64,000 bases of DNA from the NCBI GenBank assembly GCA_963723745.1, contig CAVRRZ010000002.1:141120-205119 (forward strand). Direction: 5' to 3'. The DNA is from CAVRRZ01 sp963723745. GTDB taxonomy: Bacteria > Actinomycetota > Actinomycetes > Mycobacteriales > Geodermatophilaceae. The notes below the pieces were generated by a model. It had not been told where the DNA came from, did no database searches, and saw only the letters and a list, made by a program, of their open reading frames with translations. A program made the translations under genes and the position numbers. This document shows, one piece after another, positions 38,150 to 47,457 of this stretch (positions within the stretch are counted from its first letter, which is position 1; each line of letters begins with the position of its first letter).

Positions 38150-38183
38150 CACGGGCGCCCCGGCCGTAGCCGGGGCGCCCGTG
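38150..38183. terminator. Bidirectional terminator between the AfsR-type gene and the secreted-protein gene
   Basis: CACGGGCGCCCCGGC (38150-38164) pairs perfectly with GCCGGGGCGCCCGTG (38169-38183) over a 4-nt loop, between two convergent genes. Confidence 0.85.
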
Positions 38184-38195
38184 GTGGGGGCGGCG

Positions 38196-38792
38196 TCAGA
38201 GGGAGAGGTACCCCGGTCCGACGCGGCAGGCGGCGATGTTGCAGCCGTAGTCACCGGCGGAGTTCAGGATGTAGACCCGGGCGCCGAGGTACCTCCCGGA
38301 GGCGTCGTACCAGCCGATGGTCACGTTGACCCGGTAGTGACCGGGCTCGCCGAGCTGCATCCAGTAGGTCGGCATCGCCGTCTTCGCGCCGGTGAGCGGC
38401 AGCCTCCAGGCCCCGCCGGTCTGCACCTGCACCCAGTTGTTCCGGCTCGGGTACCACCGGTCGATGGTGAGGCTGTAGTTGACGGCCTGGGCGCCGGCGC
38501 TGGCCGGGGACCGGCCGAGCACCATGCCGGGCACGCGGACCCCGCGCATCTGGCTCGTGAAGCCGTTGGTCGTCTGCATCACGTACTGGCCGTAGGCGGT
38601 CGGGTAGGTGTAGGCCAGGCCGTTGGAGCCGTAGTTGAACCAGGTCGCCGCCGAGGCGGGCGCGGCGCCGACCACGGTGGAGCCGAACAGCACCACGACC
38701 GGCACGAGAACGGCGACGAGCCGCCGGGCGAGGCGGGACCGGCCCCGGGAGGCGGCGGCAGGAGCGGTGCGGGTGGGGGCGACGGTGTTCAT
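38196..38792 (-). CDS. Secreted protein of unknown function
   Basis: 199 residues. A twin-basic N-terminal region, a hydrophobic core (LVAVLVPVVVLFGSTVVG) and an APASAATW cleavage site make a clear signal peptide. The mature part is Tyr/Trp-rich and beta-like (TWFNYGSNGLAYTYPTAYGQ; LTIDRWYPSRNNWVQVQTGG; YRVNVTIGWYDASGRYLGA) and ends with two Cys (YGCNIAACRVG). I recognise no family. It may be a wall- or surface-associated beta-sandwich protein. Confidence 0.75.
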   Translation of the reverse strand: MNTVAPTRTAPAAASRGRSRLARRLVAVLVPVVVLFGSTVVGAAPASAATWFNYGSNGLAYTYPTAYGQYVMQTTNGFTSQMRGVRVPGMVLGRSPASAGAQAVNYSLTIDRWYPSRNNWVQVQTGGAWRLPLTGAKTAMPTYWMQLGEPGHYRVNVTIGWYDASGRYLGARVYILNSAGDYGCNIAACRVGPGYLSL

Positions 38793-38929
38793 GGCCGTGG
38801 TCTCCGGTTCTGCGGGGCGGCGTGCTGACGAGGGCAACCGTGCCGCCGACCGCTTAAGCCCCGCTTAAGGGCCACCGAAGACCTGGCCAGACAGCGCCAC
38901 GGCCGGTCCCCACCCTGACGGATGGCTGG

Positions 38930-39421
38930 TCAGGCGCCCGCAGGGACCGAGTCGGCCGCCCGGCGCATCTCCTCGACGTCGAGTTTGCGCATCTGCAGCA
39001 TCGCCTGCATGGCGCGCTGCGACCGGGCCGGGTCGGGGTCGCTGAACAACTCCTCCATCCCGGCGGGGACGACCTGCCAGGAGAAGCCGTACCGATCCTT
39101 GAGCCAGCCGCACTGCGACTCCTCGCCACCGTCGGTGAGCTTCTCCCAGTAGTGGTCGACCTCGGCCTGGTCGGCGCAGTTGATCTGGAAGGACACCGCC
39201 TCGCTGAAGGTGAACTGCGGCCCGCCGTTGATGTGCACGTACCGCTGGCCGTCGAGCTCGTACTCGACAGTCATCACCTCGCCGACGGGGCCGGGGGCAC
39301 CCTCCGGGTAGCGCGCGATCGAGACGATCCGGCTGTTCGGGAAGATCGAGCAGTAGAACTCGGCGGCCTGCTCGGCCTGGGTGTCGAACCACAGATTGGG
39401 GGTGACGCGCTGCTGGGGCAT
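38930..39421 (-). CDS. VOC-superfamily PhnB-like protein
   Basis: 163 residues, intact. It begins QQRVTPNLWFDTQAEQAAEF and contains YVHINGGPQFTFSEAVSFQI, EKLTDGGEESQCGWLKDRYG and FSWQVVPAGMEELF, the pattern of the PhnB/3-demethylubiquinone-like VOC group. Often annotated as glyoxalase-like; the substrate is unknown. The C-terminal MQAMLQMRKLDVEEMRRAAD helix is typical of this subgroup. Confidence 0.9.
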   Translation of the reverse strand: MPQQRVTPNLWFDTQAEQAAEFYCSIFPNSRIVSIARYPEGAPGPVGEVMTVEYELDGQRYVHINGGPQFTFSEAVSFQINCADQAEVDHYWEKLTDGGEESQCGWLKDRYGFSWQVVPAGMEELFSDPDPARSQRAMQAMLQMRKLDVEEMRRAADSVPAGA

Positions 39422-39488
39422 GGCCGGAGATCCCTTCGGACGGCGTGGCGCGATGGTCGTCGGTGTAGACCCCGCCCCGGACGAGAAC

Positions 39489-40094
39489 TCATCGCGGCGG
39501 ACGCAGCGCCTTCACGACGCGGTCGACCCAGAAGCTGTCCACCTGTGCGCCGAGCCCCTCCAGCGTGCCGCTGTTGTCGAGCACCACGTCGGCGACGGCC
39601 CGCCGTTGTTCGTCGGTGGCCTGCGCGGCGATCCGCGCCCGGGCGTCCGGTTCGGGAACCCCCCGCGCGACCAACCGCGCCACGCGGGTGTCGAGGTCGG
39701 CCTCGACGACAAGCACCAGGTCGAACGACGACGCCTGCCCGGTCTCGACCAGTAGCGGGATGTCCTGGACGACGACGGCGTCGGGGGGCAGCGCAGCGAC
39801 GAGTTCAGCCGCCCGCGCGCGCACCAGCGGGTGAACGATGGCGTCCAGGCGCGCCCGCGCGTCGGGGTCGGCGAAGACCAGCGCGGCGAGCGCCGGCCGG
39901 TCGAGGGCACCGTCGGGCGTCAGCACCTGCTCGCCGAACGCGTCGACGACCGCGGCGAGGCCTGGCGTGCCCGGTTCGACGACCTCGCGGGCCAGCACGT
40001 CGGCGTCCACGATCCGCGCCCCCCGCTCGGCGAGCAGGCGCGACACCGTGCTCTTGCCCGAGCCGATCCCGCCGGTGAGTCCGATGCGCAGCAC
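39489..40094 (-). CDS. coaE: Dephospho-CoA kinase
   Basis: Last step of coenzyme A synthesis. 201 residues, intact. P-loop GLTGGIGSGKSTVSRLLAE at the N-terminus, VDADVLAREVVEPGTPGL, HPLVRAR and VQDIPLLVETG. GTG 40094 places the P-loop at the usual distance. It starts the coaE-rpsA-polA neighbourhood known from mycobacteria. Confidence 0.95.
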   Translation of the reverse strand: MLRIGLTGGIGSGKSTVSRLLAERGARIVDADVLAREVVEPGTPGLAAVVDAFGEQVLTPDGALDRPALAALVFADPDARARLDAIVHPLVRARAAELVAALPPDAVVVQDIPLLVETGQASSFDLVLVVEADLDTRVARLVARGVPEPDARARIAAQATDEQRRAVADVVLDNSGTLEGLGAQVDSFWVDRVVKALRPPR

Positions 40095-40242
40095 GCACGG
40101 ACAGTAGCGATCGGGCCGGTGGAGGGTCACGGAGAGGTAACGCCGTCGACTCCTGCCCGGCGCGTCGCACCAGTCACACCCGCCACGGGACATAACGTCC
40201 GCCTCGGCGATCTTCCCCCGCCGAGAGAGGCAGAACCCGATC

Positions 40243-40511
40243 ATGTCCCGTCGCTTTGACCGCCGACGCCCCGTCGACCCCGCGCCGTCGCGGCGGCCGG
40301 CACCGCATCGGCAACCCGTCCGGGGTGCGCTGCACCGACCTGCCCGCCGTCCGCGAGCGGATGCAGTTCCAGCCGCACCGACGCCGAGCACCGCCACGCC
40401 TTCCTGCGCTGGCTGCTGCCGACCGCGCCGTCCGGCAGGCACACCTGGAGCTTCCTCGCCGGAGCCGGTGGCCGCCCGCGCACCGCCTTCGCGATCATCC
40501 TCAGCCTCTGA
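40243..40511 (+). CDS. Small protein of unknown function, two frameshifts
   Basis: When an extra C near 40249 and another near 40375 are removed, one frame of about 88 residues appears, from an ATG with GAGAGAGG upstream to TGA at 40509. It is basic at the start (TPRRRGGRHRIGNPSG), then GVRCTDLPAVRERMQFQ, HRHAFLRWLLPTAPSGRHTW, and a C-terminus SFLAGAGGRPRTAFAIILSL. A 19-bp terminator follows. I recognise no family. The clean joins and flanking signals argue for a real gene; the annotation is fragile because it rests on two corrections. Confidence 0.55.
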
Positions 40512-40517
40512 CCCGAC

Positions 40518-40558
40518 CGACGAGAGGCCCGTGGACGCCGTCCACGGGCCTCTCGTCG
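40518..40558 (+). terminator. Terminator after the small unknown gene
   Basis: A perfect 19-bp stem (40518-40536 with 40540-40558; core GAGGCCCGTGGAC/GTCCACGGGCCTC) with a 3-nt loop, 7 nt after the stop. Confidence 0.85.
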
Positions 40559-40583
40559 TGCGCCTACAACCGCTGGCAACGCA

Positions 40584-40616
40584 AGGGGCCCAGAACCGGA
40601 TCGGTTCTGGGCCCCT
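40584..40616 (-). terminator. Terminator of rpsA
   Basis: AGGGGCCCAGAACCG (40584-40598) pairs perfectly with CGGTTCTGGGCCCCT (40602-40616), 25 nt beyond the rpsA stop and back-to-back with the previous terminator. Confidence 0.85.
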
Positions 40617-40640
40617 CGTGCAGAGCGGTCTAGCGGGCGG

Positions 40641-42117
40641 TCACTCGCCGCCGGCGAGCTTGGCCCGCAGCGCGGCGAGCGCCTCGTCGCTGGCCAGCGT
40701 GCCGCCACCGGTCGAGGGTGCCTCGCCACCGGCCGGCGATGCAGCGTCGCTGGAGTAGCTGCCCCCGGCGGCCGCCTCGGCGTCGGCCTCCTTGGCCGCC
40801 GCGATCTGCTTGCGGTGCGCCTCGAAACGGGCCTGGGCCTCGGCGTACTGCTTCTCCCAGGTCTCGCGGGCGGCGTCGAAGCCCTCGAGCCACTCGCCGG
40901 TCTCCGGGTCGAAGCCCTCGGGGTAGATGTAGTTGCCCTGCGTCGTCGTACGAGGCGGCCATGCCGTAGGCGGCCGGGTCGAACTGCTCCTCGTCGCCGA
41001 CGACGCCCTCGTTGGCCTGCTTGAGCGACAGCGAGATCCGACGGCGGTCGAGGTCGATGTCGATGACCTTGACCAGGATCTCGTCGCCGACCTGCACGAC
41101 CTGCTCGGGGATCTCCACGTGGCGCTCGGCCAGCTCGGAGATGTGCACCAGGCCCTCGATGCCCTCGTCGACGCGCACGAACGCACCGAAGGGAACGAGC
41201 TTGGTGACCTTGCCCGGCACGACCTGACCGATCTGGTGGGTGCGGGCGAACTGACGCCACGGGTCCTCCTGCGTCGCCTTCAGCGACAGGGAGACCCGCT
41301 CGCGGTCCAGGTCGACGTCGAGGACCTCGACGGTGACCTCCTGGCCCACCTCGACGACCTCGGACGGGTGGTCGATGTGCTTCCAGGACAGCTCGGAGAC
41401 GTGCACCAGGCCGTCGACGCCGCCGAGGTCGACGAACGCACCGAAGTTGACGATCGAGGAGACGACACCCGAGCGGACCTGGCCCTTGGCGAGCTTGTTG
41501 AGGAACTCGCTGCGCACCTCGGACTGGGTCTGCTCCAGCCACTGCCGGCGGGAGAGGACGACGTTGTTGCGGTTCTTGTCGAGCTCGATGATCTTGGCCT
41601 CGAGCTCCTTGCCCACGTAGGGCTGGAGGTCGCGGACGCGACGCATCTCGACCAGCGACGCCGGGAGGAACCCGCGCAGGCCGATGTCGAGGATCAGGCC
41701 GCCCTTGACGACCTCGATGACGGTGCCGGTGACGACCTCGTCGGCTTCCTTCTTCGCCTCGATCGTGCCCCAGGCGCGCTCGTACTGGGCGCGCTTCTTG
41801 GACAGGATCAGGCGGCCTTCCTTGTCCTCCTTCTGGAGAACGAGGGCCTCCACCTCGTCGCCGACCTTGACGACCTCGTTCGGGTCGACGTCGTGCTTGA
41901 TGGAGAGCTCGCGCGAGGGGATGACGCCCTCGGTCTTGTAGCCGATGTCCAGCAGCACCTCGTCCCGGTCGACCTTGACGATGACGCCCTCGACGATGTC
42001 GCCATCGTTGAAGTACTTGATCGTCTGGTCGATCGCGGCGAGGAAGTCCTCGGCGGAGCCGATGTCGTTGATGGCGACCTGGGGGGTGCTGGAAGGACGG
42101 ACCTGAGTGGAGGTCAT
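40641..42117 (-). CDS. rpsA: 30S ribosomal protein S1, one frameshift
   Basis: An mRNA-binding ribosomal protein with four S1 OB-fold repeats (from about 38, 123, 208 and 293), for example GDIVEGVIVKVDRDEVLLDIG, LRGFLPASLVEMR, VNFGAFVDLGGVDGLVHVSE and LVPFGAFVRVDEGIEGLVHI. The C-terminal tail is acidic and Ala-rich. About 491 residues, as in other actinobacteria. One extra G (coding strand) near 40942 splits YDD from QGNYIYPEGFDP. ATG 42117. Confidence 0.95.
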
Positions 42118-42317
42118 GTGGTTGGTTGCTCCGGACGGTTTATGCGTAGGGACAGGACGACCCGCGACCGTCGGCCGCGGGGATGATCAGCGGGGAGAGC
42201 CGGCGCGGGACTCCCCTGTCAGGGAGGAGCACGACAGACCTCTGGCGCATTCCCCATGGTACGGACGCGGGGCAGGTCGGGTCCACCGGGGTTGAGTGGC
42301 TGATCCGCGAGCGCGGC

Positions 42318-43183
42318 GTGTCACGATCGGCGTGTCATGAGCATCCTCCTCCCCCGCTGCCGCTGGGCAGCGACGGCTACCCCGCCGCCGGCGGCGTCGT
42401 CCGCCGTCCCGCCGGGCCGGCCGAGTCGGTCCGCGCCAACCGCCGCTGGTGGGACGCCGCCGCGCCCGCCTACCTCGCCGAACACGGCACCGACCTCGGG
42501 GACGCCGACTTCCTGTGGTGCCCCGAGGGACTGCGCGAGGCAGACGCCCGGCTGCTGGGGGACGTCGCCGGACGGCGGGTGCTGGAGGTCGGCTGCGGCT
42601 CCGCCCCCTGCGCGCGGTGGCTGCGGACGGCAGGAGCCGACGTCGTCGCCTTCGACCTCTCGGCCGGCATGCTGGCCCGAGCCGCCGAGCTGAACCGGAC
42701 GACCGGCATCGCCGTCCCCCTGCGTGCAGGCCGATGCCGGTGCCCTGCCCTTGGCGTCGGAGTCCTTCGACGTGGCCTTCTCCTCCTACGGCGCGCTGCC
42801 GTTCGTCGAGCGACGCCCGTGCCGCCCTGGCCGAGGTGGCGCGCGTGCTGCGGCCGGGCGGCCGGCTCGTGGCCAGCGTCAACCACCCGATGCGCTGGCC
42901 GTTCCCCGACTCCCCGAACCCGGAGGACCTGCGCATCGTGTCCTCCTACTTCGACCGCACCCCGTACGTGGAGGTCGACGACGACGGCGAGGTCAGCTAC
43001 GTCGAGCACCACCGGACCGTCGGCGACTGGGTGCGGGCCGTGGTCGGCGCCGGCCTCGTCGTGGCGGACCTGATCGAGCCCGAGTGGACGCCGGGGCGCA
43101 CCCAGAACTGGGGCCAGTGGAGCCCGGAGCGCGGTGCCCTCGTCCCCGGCACGCTCGTCCTCGTCTGCACGAAGCCGGCCTGA
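42318..43183 (+). CDS. Class I SAM-dependent methyltransferase, frame disrupted
   Basis: About 280 residues. VRANRRWWDAAAPAYLAEHG, the SAM-binding motif I GRRVLEVGCGSAPCARWL, VVAFDLSAGML, QADAGALPLASESFDVAFSS and VARVLRPGGRLVASVNHP are standard methyltransferase_11 blocks; the C-terminus has HRTVGDWVRAVVGAGLVVADL and ends LVCTKPA. Substrate unknown. The start is uncertain: GTG 42318 is in frame, ATG 42337 would need a further one-base correction. Shifts occur near 42724 and 42815. Divergent from rpsA. Confidence 0.8.
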
Positions 43184-43318
43184 GCCCGAAGGGCGCGCCC
43201 AGGAGGACTCCAGGCGCGATCATGAAGGCCGGGAAAGCGACACGCGACGTCAGGTGGCGAGTCGTCTCCCGGACTTCCTGAGCGTCGGCGCGGGTGGTCC
43301 CGGCGGGCGACGACGTGC

Positions 43319-46076
43319 TCAGTGGGCGGCGTCGTCCCAGGTCCGGCCGAAGCCGACCGACACCTCCAGCGGTACGGAGAGCTCGGCGGCGCCGGCCATC
43401 TCGCGGCGGACCAGCGCCTCGAGCTGCTCCTTCTCGCCCGGCGCGACCTCGAGCACGAGCTCGTCGTGCACCTGGAGCAGCATCCGCGACTGCAGGCCCT
43501 CGGCCTCGATCGCCTTCTCCACGTCGAGCATGGCCACCTTGATGACGTCGGCCGCCGAACCCTGGATGGGCGCGTTGAGCGCCATCCGCTCGGCCATCTC
43601 GCGCCGCTGCCGGTTGTCGCTGGTGAGGTCGGGCAGGTACCGGCGCCGGCCCAGAGTCGTCTCGGTGTAGCCGGTCAGCCGGGCCTCGTCGACCACGCTG
43701 TCGAGGTAGTCGCGGATGCCGCCGAACCGCTCGAAGTAGGCGTGCATCTGCTCGCGCGCCTCCTCGGTGGAGATGCGCAGCTGCTGGGACAGCCCGTACG
43801 CCGAGAGCCCGTAGGCCAGGCCGTAGCTCATCGCCTTGATCCGGCGGCGCATCTCCGGGTCGACCTCGGCGATCGGGATGTCGAAGGCCTTGGACGCGAC
43901 GAAGGAGTGCAGGTCCTCCCCCGACGTGAACGCCTCGATCAGGCCCTCGTCGCCGGAGAGGTGGGCCATGATCCGCATCTCGATCTGGCTGTAGTCGGCC
44001 GTCATCAGCGACTCGTAGCCCGGGCCCGACGACGAACGCCTGGCGGATCCGGCGACCCTCGGCCGTGCGGATCGGGATGTTCTGCAGGTTCGGGTCGGTG
44101 GAGGACAGCCGGCCGGTGGCGGCGATCGTCTGCTGGAACGTGGTGTGGATCCGCCCGGCGTCGTCGACCATCGGGATCAGCCCGTCGATGACGGTGCGCA
44201 GCCGGGTGACGTCGCGGTGCCGGAGCAGGTGCTCGATGAACGGGTGGCCGGTCTGCTCGAGCAGCCACGTCAGCGCGTCGGCGTCGGTCGTGTAGCCGGT
44301 CTTGTTCTTCTTCGTCTTGGGCAGCCCGAGCTCGTCGAAGAGCACCGCCTGCAGCTGCTTGGGCGAGCCGAGGTTCACCTCGCGCCCGATGACGGCGTAG
44401 CACTCGGCGGCGGCAGCCGAGACGGCGTCGGCGAACTCCCGCTGCAGGTCCTGCAGGTAGTCGACGTCGGCGGCGATGCCGCGGTACTCCATCGCGGCCA
44501 GCACCCGGGTCAGCGGCAGCTCGATCTCGCCCAGCAGGGCGTCGCCGCCGCGCTGGCCGAGCACCGTCTCGAGGGCGTCGGAGAGGTCGTTGACGGCCAC
44601 GGCCTTGAGGACGTCGGCCTGCGCGGCCTCGGCGGCGACGTCGTCCTCGGACGGGCCGAAGCCCGTCGAGGGTGAGCTGCGCCTGCTCGGGCTCGGCGGC
44701 GTCCTTGAGCTCGCGGCGCAGGTACCGGACGGCGAGGTCGCCGAGGTCGAACGACCGCTGCCCCGGCATCGCCAGGTAGGCGGCGAGCGCGGTGTCGCTG
44801 ACCACGCCGGCCAGCTCCCAGCCCCGCGCCCAGATCGCCAGCAGCGGGCCCTTGACCTCGTGCACGACCTTGGGCGCCGCGGGGTCGGCCAGCCAGGCGG
44901 CCAGCGCCTGCTCGTCGGCGACGTCCAGGTCGGGACCGAGGTCGACGAACGTGGCGTGGTCGTCGGCGGCGGCCAGCGCGAGGCCGGTCAGCTCGCCGGT
45001 GCCCCGCCCCCACGTGCCGCGGAAGATCACGCCGGTACGCCCGGTGCGGGCGTGCGCGTCCAGCCACTCCCCCAGCGCGCCGGCCGGCACGTCGTCGACG
45101 GTCGACGTCGAAGCCGCCCTCGACCTCGGGCTCGGCGCTGGTCAGCGTGGCGAACAGCCGGTCGCGCAGCACCCGGAACTGCAGGTTGTCGAAGAGCGTG
45201 TGCACCTCGTTGCGGTCCCAGGCGCTGGACGGCGAGGTCGCCCGGGCCGAGCTCCAGCGGCACGGCGCGGTCGAGCTCGGTCAGCCGCCGGTTCTGCAGC
45301 ACCGACGACAGGTGCTCGCGCAGCTTCTCGCCGACCTTGCCCTTGACGGTGTCGACCTGGTCGACCAGCGCGTCGAGCGAGCCGTACTCGCGGATCCACT
45401 TGGCCGCGGTCTTCTCGCCCACGCTCGGGATGCTCGGCAGGTTGTCGCTGGGGTCGCCGCGCAGCGCCGCGAAGTCGGGGTACTGCGCCGGCGACAGGCC
45501 GTACTTGGCCTCGACCTCCGCCGGGCGTGAACCGGGTCAGGTCGGAGACGCCCTTGCGCGGGTACAGCACGGTCACGTGCTCGTTGACCAGCTGCAGGGC
45601 GTCGCGGTCACCGGTGCCGATCAGCACGTCCATGCCCTGCTCGACGGCCTGCACGGTGAGCGTGGCGATGACGTCGTCGGCCTCGTAGCCCTCGGCGGTG
45701 ATCACCGGGCACGCGCAGCGCGCCGAGCACCTCCTGGATGAGGCTGACCTGGCCGCGGAAGTCGGTCGGGCTCTCGCTGCGGTTGGCCTTGTACTCGGCG
45801 TAGATCTCGCTGCGGAAGGTCTTGCCGGCCCACGTCGAAGGCGACCGCGAGGTGCGTGGGCTGCTCGTCGCGCAGGATGTTGATCAGCATCGACGTGAAG
45901 CCGTAGACCGCGTTGGTGGGCTGGCCGGTCGTCGTCGAGAAGTTCTCGACCGGCAGGGCGAAGAACGCCCGGTAGGCCAGCGAGTGGCCGTCGAGCAGCA
46001 GCAGTCGTGGGCGGGGCCCGGAGCCGGCGGATGCGGCGGCCGAGGAGCTGGCGGGGGTGGCGACCGAGGCGGACAT
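43319..46076 (-). CDS. polA: DNA polymerase I, frame disrupted
   Basis: About 919 residues, repair and Okazaki-fragment processing. The N-terminal 5'-3' exonuclease (LLLLDGHSLAYRAFFALP; GEKTAAKWIREYGSLDALV), a degenerate 3'-5' exonuclease-like middle, and the palm/fingers polymerase (TGRLSSTDPNLQNIPIRT; MTADYSQIEMRIMAHLSGD; RRRIKAMSYGLAYGLSAYGL; LLQVHDELVLEVAPGE with catalytic HDE). Shifts near 44025, 44665, 45110, 45235, 45525, 45715 and 45835 are one-base events. ATG 46076. Next to rpsA as in mycobacteria. Confidence 0.93.
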
Positions 46077-46147
46077 CGGAGTCGATCCTAGGGCCGGGGT
46101 CCGACATGTCCCGGCCGGAGTTCGGCGGCGCACGGGAGCTGGCTAGC

Positions 46148-46594
46148 GTGCCCCCCGTGGTCACTCCTCCCCCGCCGTGGATGCCGGACGTCGCCAGCCC
46201 ATTGGACGAGAAACTCGGGATCAAGATCGTCGACTACGACCCCGACCGGCTGGTCGCGACGATGCCGGTCGAGGGCAACCAGCAGCCCTTCGGCCTGCTG
46301 CACGGGGGCGCCACGTGCTCCCTGATGGAGACCATCGGCTCCTGGGCGGCGCAGCTCGGCGCCGGCCCCGAGCGCAGGGCGGTCGGCATCGAGCTCAACG
46401 CCAGCTACGTGCGCTCACCGCGCAGCGGAACGGTCACCGCCGTCTGCACGCCGGTGCGGCGGGGACGCACCCTGGCCACGTTCCTCATCGAGGTGACCGA
46501 CGACGAAGGCAAGGTCACCGCCACCGGGCGGCTGACCTGCATGATCCTGACCGACGCCGCCGGCGGAGGTCAGCGCTCCCCGGCCTCCGCGTAG
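46148..46594 (+). CDS. Hotdog-fold PaaI-type thioesterase
   Basis: 148 residues, intact. LDEKLGIKIVDYDPDRLVAT, FGLLHGGATCSLMETIGSWA (the hot-dog catalytic helix with HGG) and AVGIELNASYVRSPRSG mark the PaaI/YbgC-like acyl-CoA thioesterase group. GTG 46148 has GGGAG 8 nt upstream; GTG 46157 is an alternative. Divergent from polA; its last 25 nt overlap the 3' end of the convergent GNAT gene. Confidence 0.9.
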   Translation: MPPVVTPPPPWMPDVASPLDEKLGIKIVDYDPDRLVATMPVEGNQQPFGLLHGGATCSLMETIGSWAAQLGAGPERRAVGIELNASYVRSPRSGTVTAVCTPVRRGRTLATFLIEVTDDEGKVTATGRLTCMILTDAAGGGQRSPASA

Positions 46595-47268
46595 AGGGGG
46601 CCGAGCAGCGGGAGCGGCCCCGTCCGCTGCACCGGCAGGGGCGCCGGCACGGCCACCGCACGACGCCGCGCCGGTGGCCGCCGCGGCACGGGAACCGTCA
46701 CGCCGGCGCGCCGGCGGGCCGCGAGGGTGCGGGCCAGACCGTCGAGCGAGACGATCCGCCGGGTGCTCAGCGGCGCGAACCCCATCTGCGCGAAGAACCG
46801 CTGCCGCTCGGCCGCGTGGCCCCCGACGGCGGCGACGAGGTGCGCGGCGCCGACCTCCCCTGCGTAGTCGACGGCCGCGGCCAACAGCGAGGAGCCCACG
46901 CCCCGGCGCCGGTGCGAGCGGTGGACCACGAAGGTGTCCACGGTGACCTGGGGCGCGCCCAGGACCAGGGAGAGCGGGTCGAGGCCGAGAACGGCCAGCC
47001 CCACCGCGGTCTCGCCGTCCGCGGCGCCGGCGGCCGCGTTCGGCCCGGGGAGGACGGCGAGCACCACGCGGTGCCCGGGGTCGCCGAGCAGCCGGCGGAA
47101 GCCGGCCGCGGCGGCGCCCAGCGCGGTCTGACCGGTGAGGACGCCCTCGGCGTGCGCGTCTGCGCGGTACTGCCGGACGAGGGCCAGCACGGCGGGAAGG
47201 TCGGCGGGGCGCGCCGTGCGCGCCACCACGCGGGACCTCGACGGTCGGGTCACAGTCGGTCCTGACAC
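46570..47268 (-). CDS. GNAT-family N-acetyltransferase
   Basis: 232 residues. TARPADLPAVLALVRQYRAD, then the acetyl-CoA-binding region TVDTFVVHRSHRRRGVGSSL (Q/R-x-x-G-x-G/A form) and RQRFFAQMGFAPLSTRR. The C-terminal 45 residues are a basic, Pro/Arg-rich tail unusual for the family. GTG 47268 has a GGAGGG site 6 nt upstream. Substrate unknown. Confidence 0.85.
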   Translation of the reverse strand: MSGPTVTRPSRSRVVARTARPADLPAVLALVRQYRADAHAEGVLTGQTALGAAAAGFRRLLGDPGHRVVLAVLPGPNAAAGAADGETAVGLAVLGLDPLSLVLGAPQVTVDTFVVHRSHRRRGVGSSLLAAAVDYAGEVGAAHLVAAVGGHAAERQRFFAQMGFAPLSTRRIVSLDGLARTLAARRRAGVTVPVPRRPPARRRAVAVPAPLPVQRTGPLPLLGPLYAEAGER

Positions 47269-47457
47269 AGGAGCCCTCCCCTGGACGGTGCCGAGGAGAC
47301 TGCCGCGTCCGAGTGACGTGATCACGGCGGCGCGCCGCACCACTTCGGAACCTTCTGATGACGGCCTGTCGCGGAAAGGTCACAGCTCAGAGGAAACCCG
47401 GAACGGACGCCTCTCTCTCGGTTAGGGTCCCTCGTCAATCCATCGCTGGGAGGTCGT

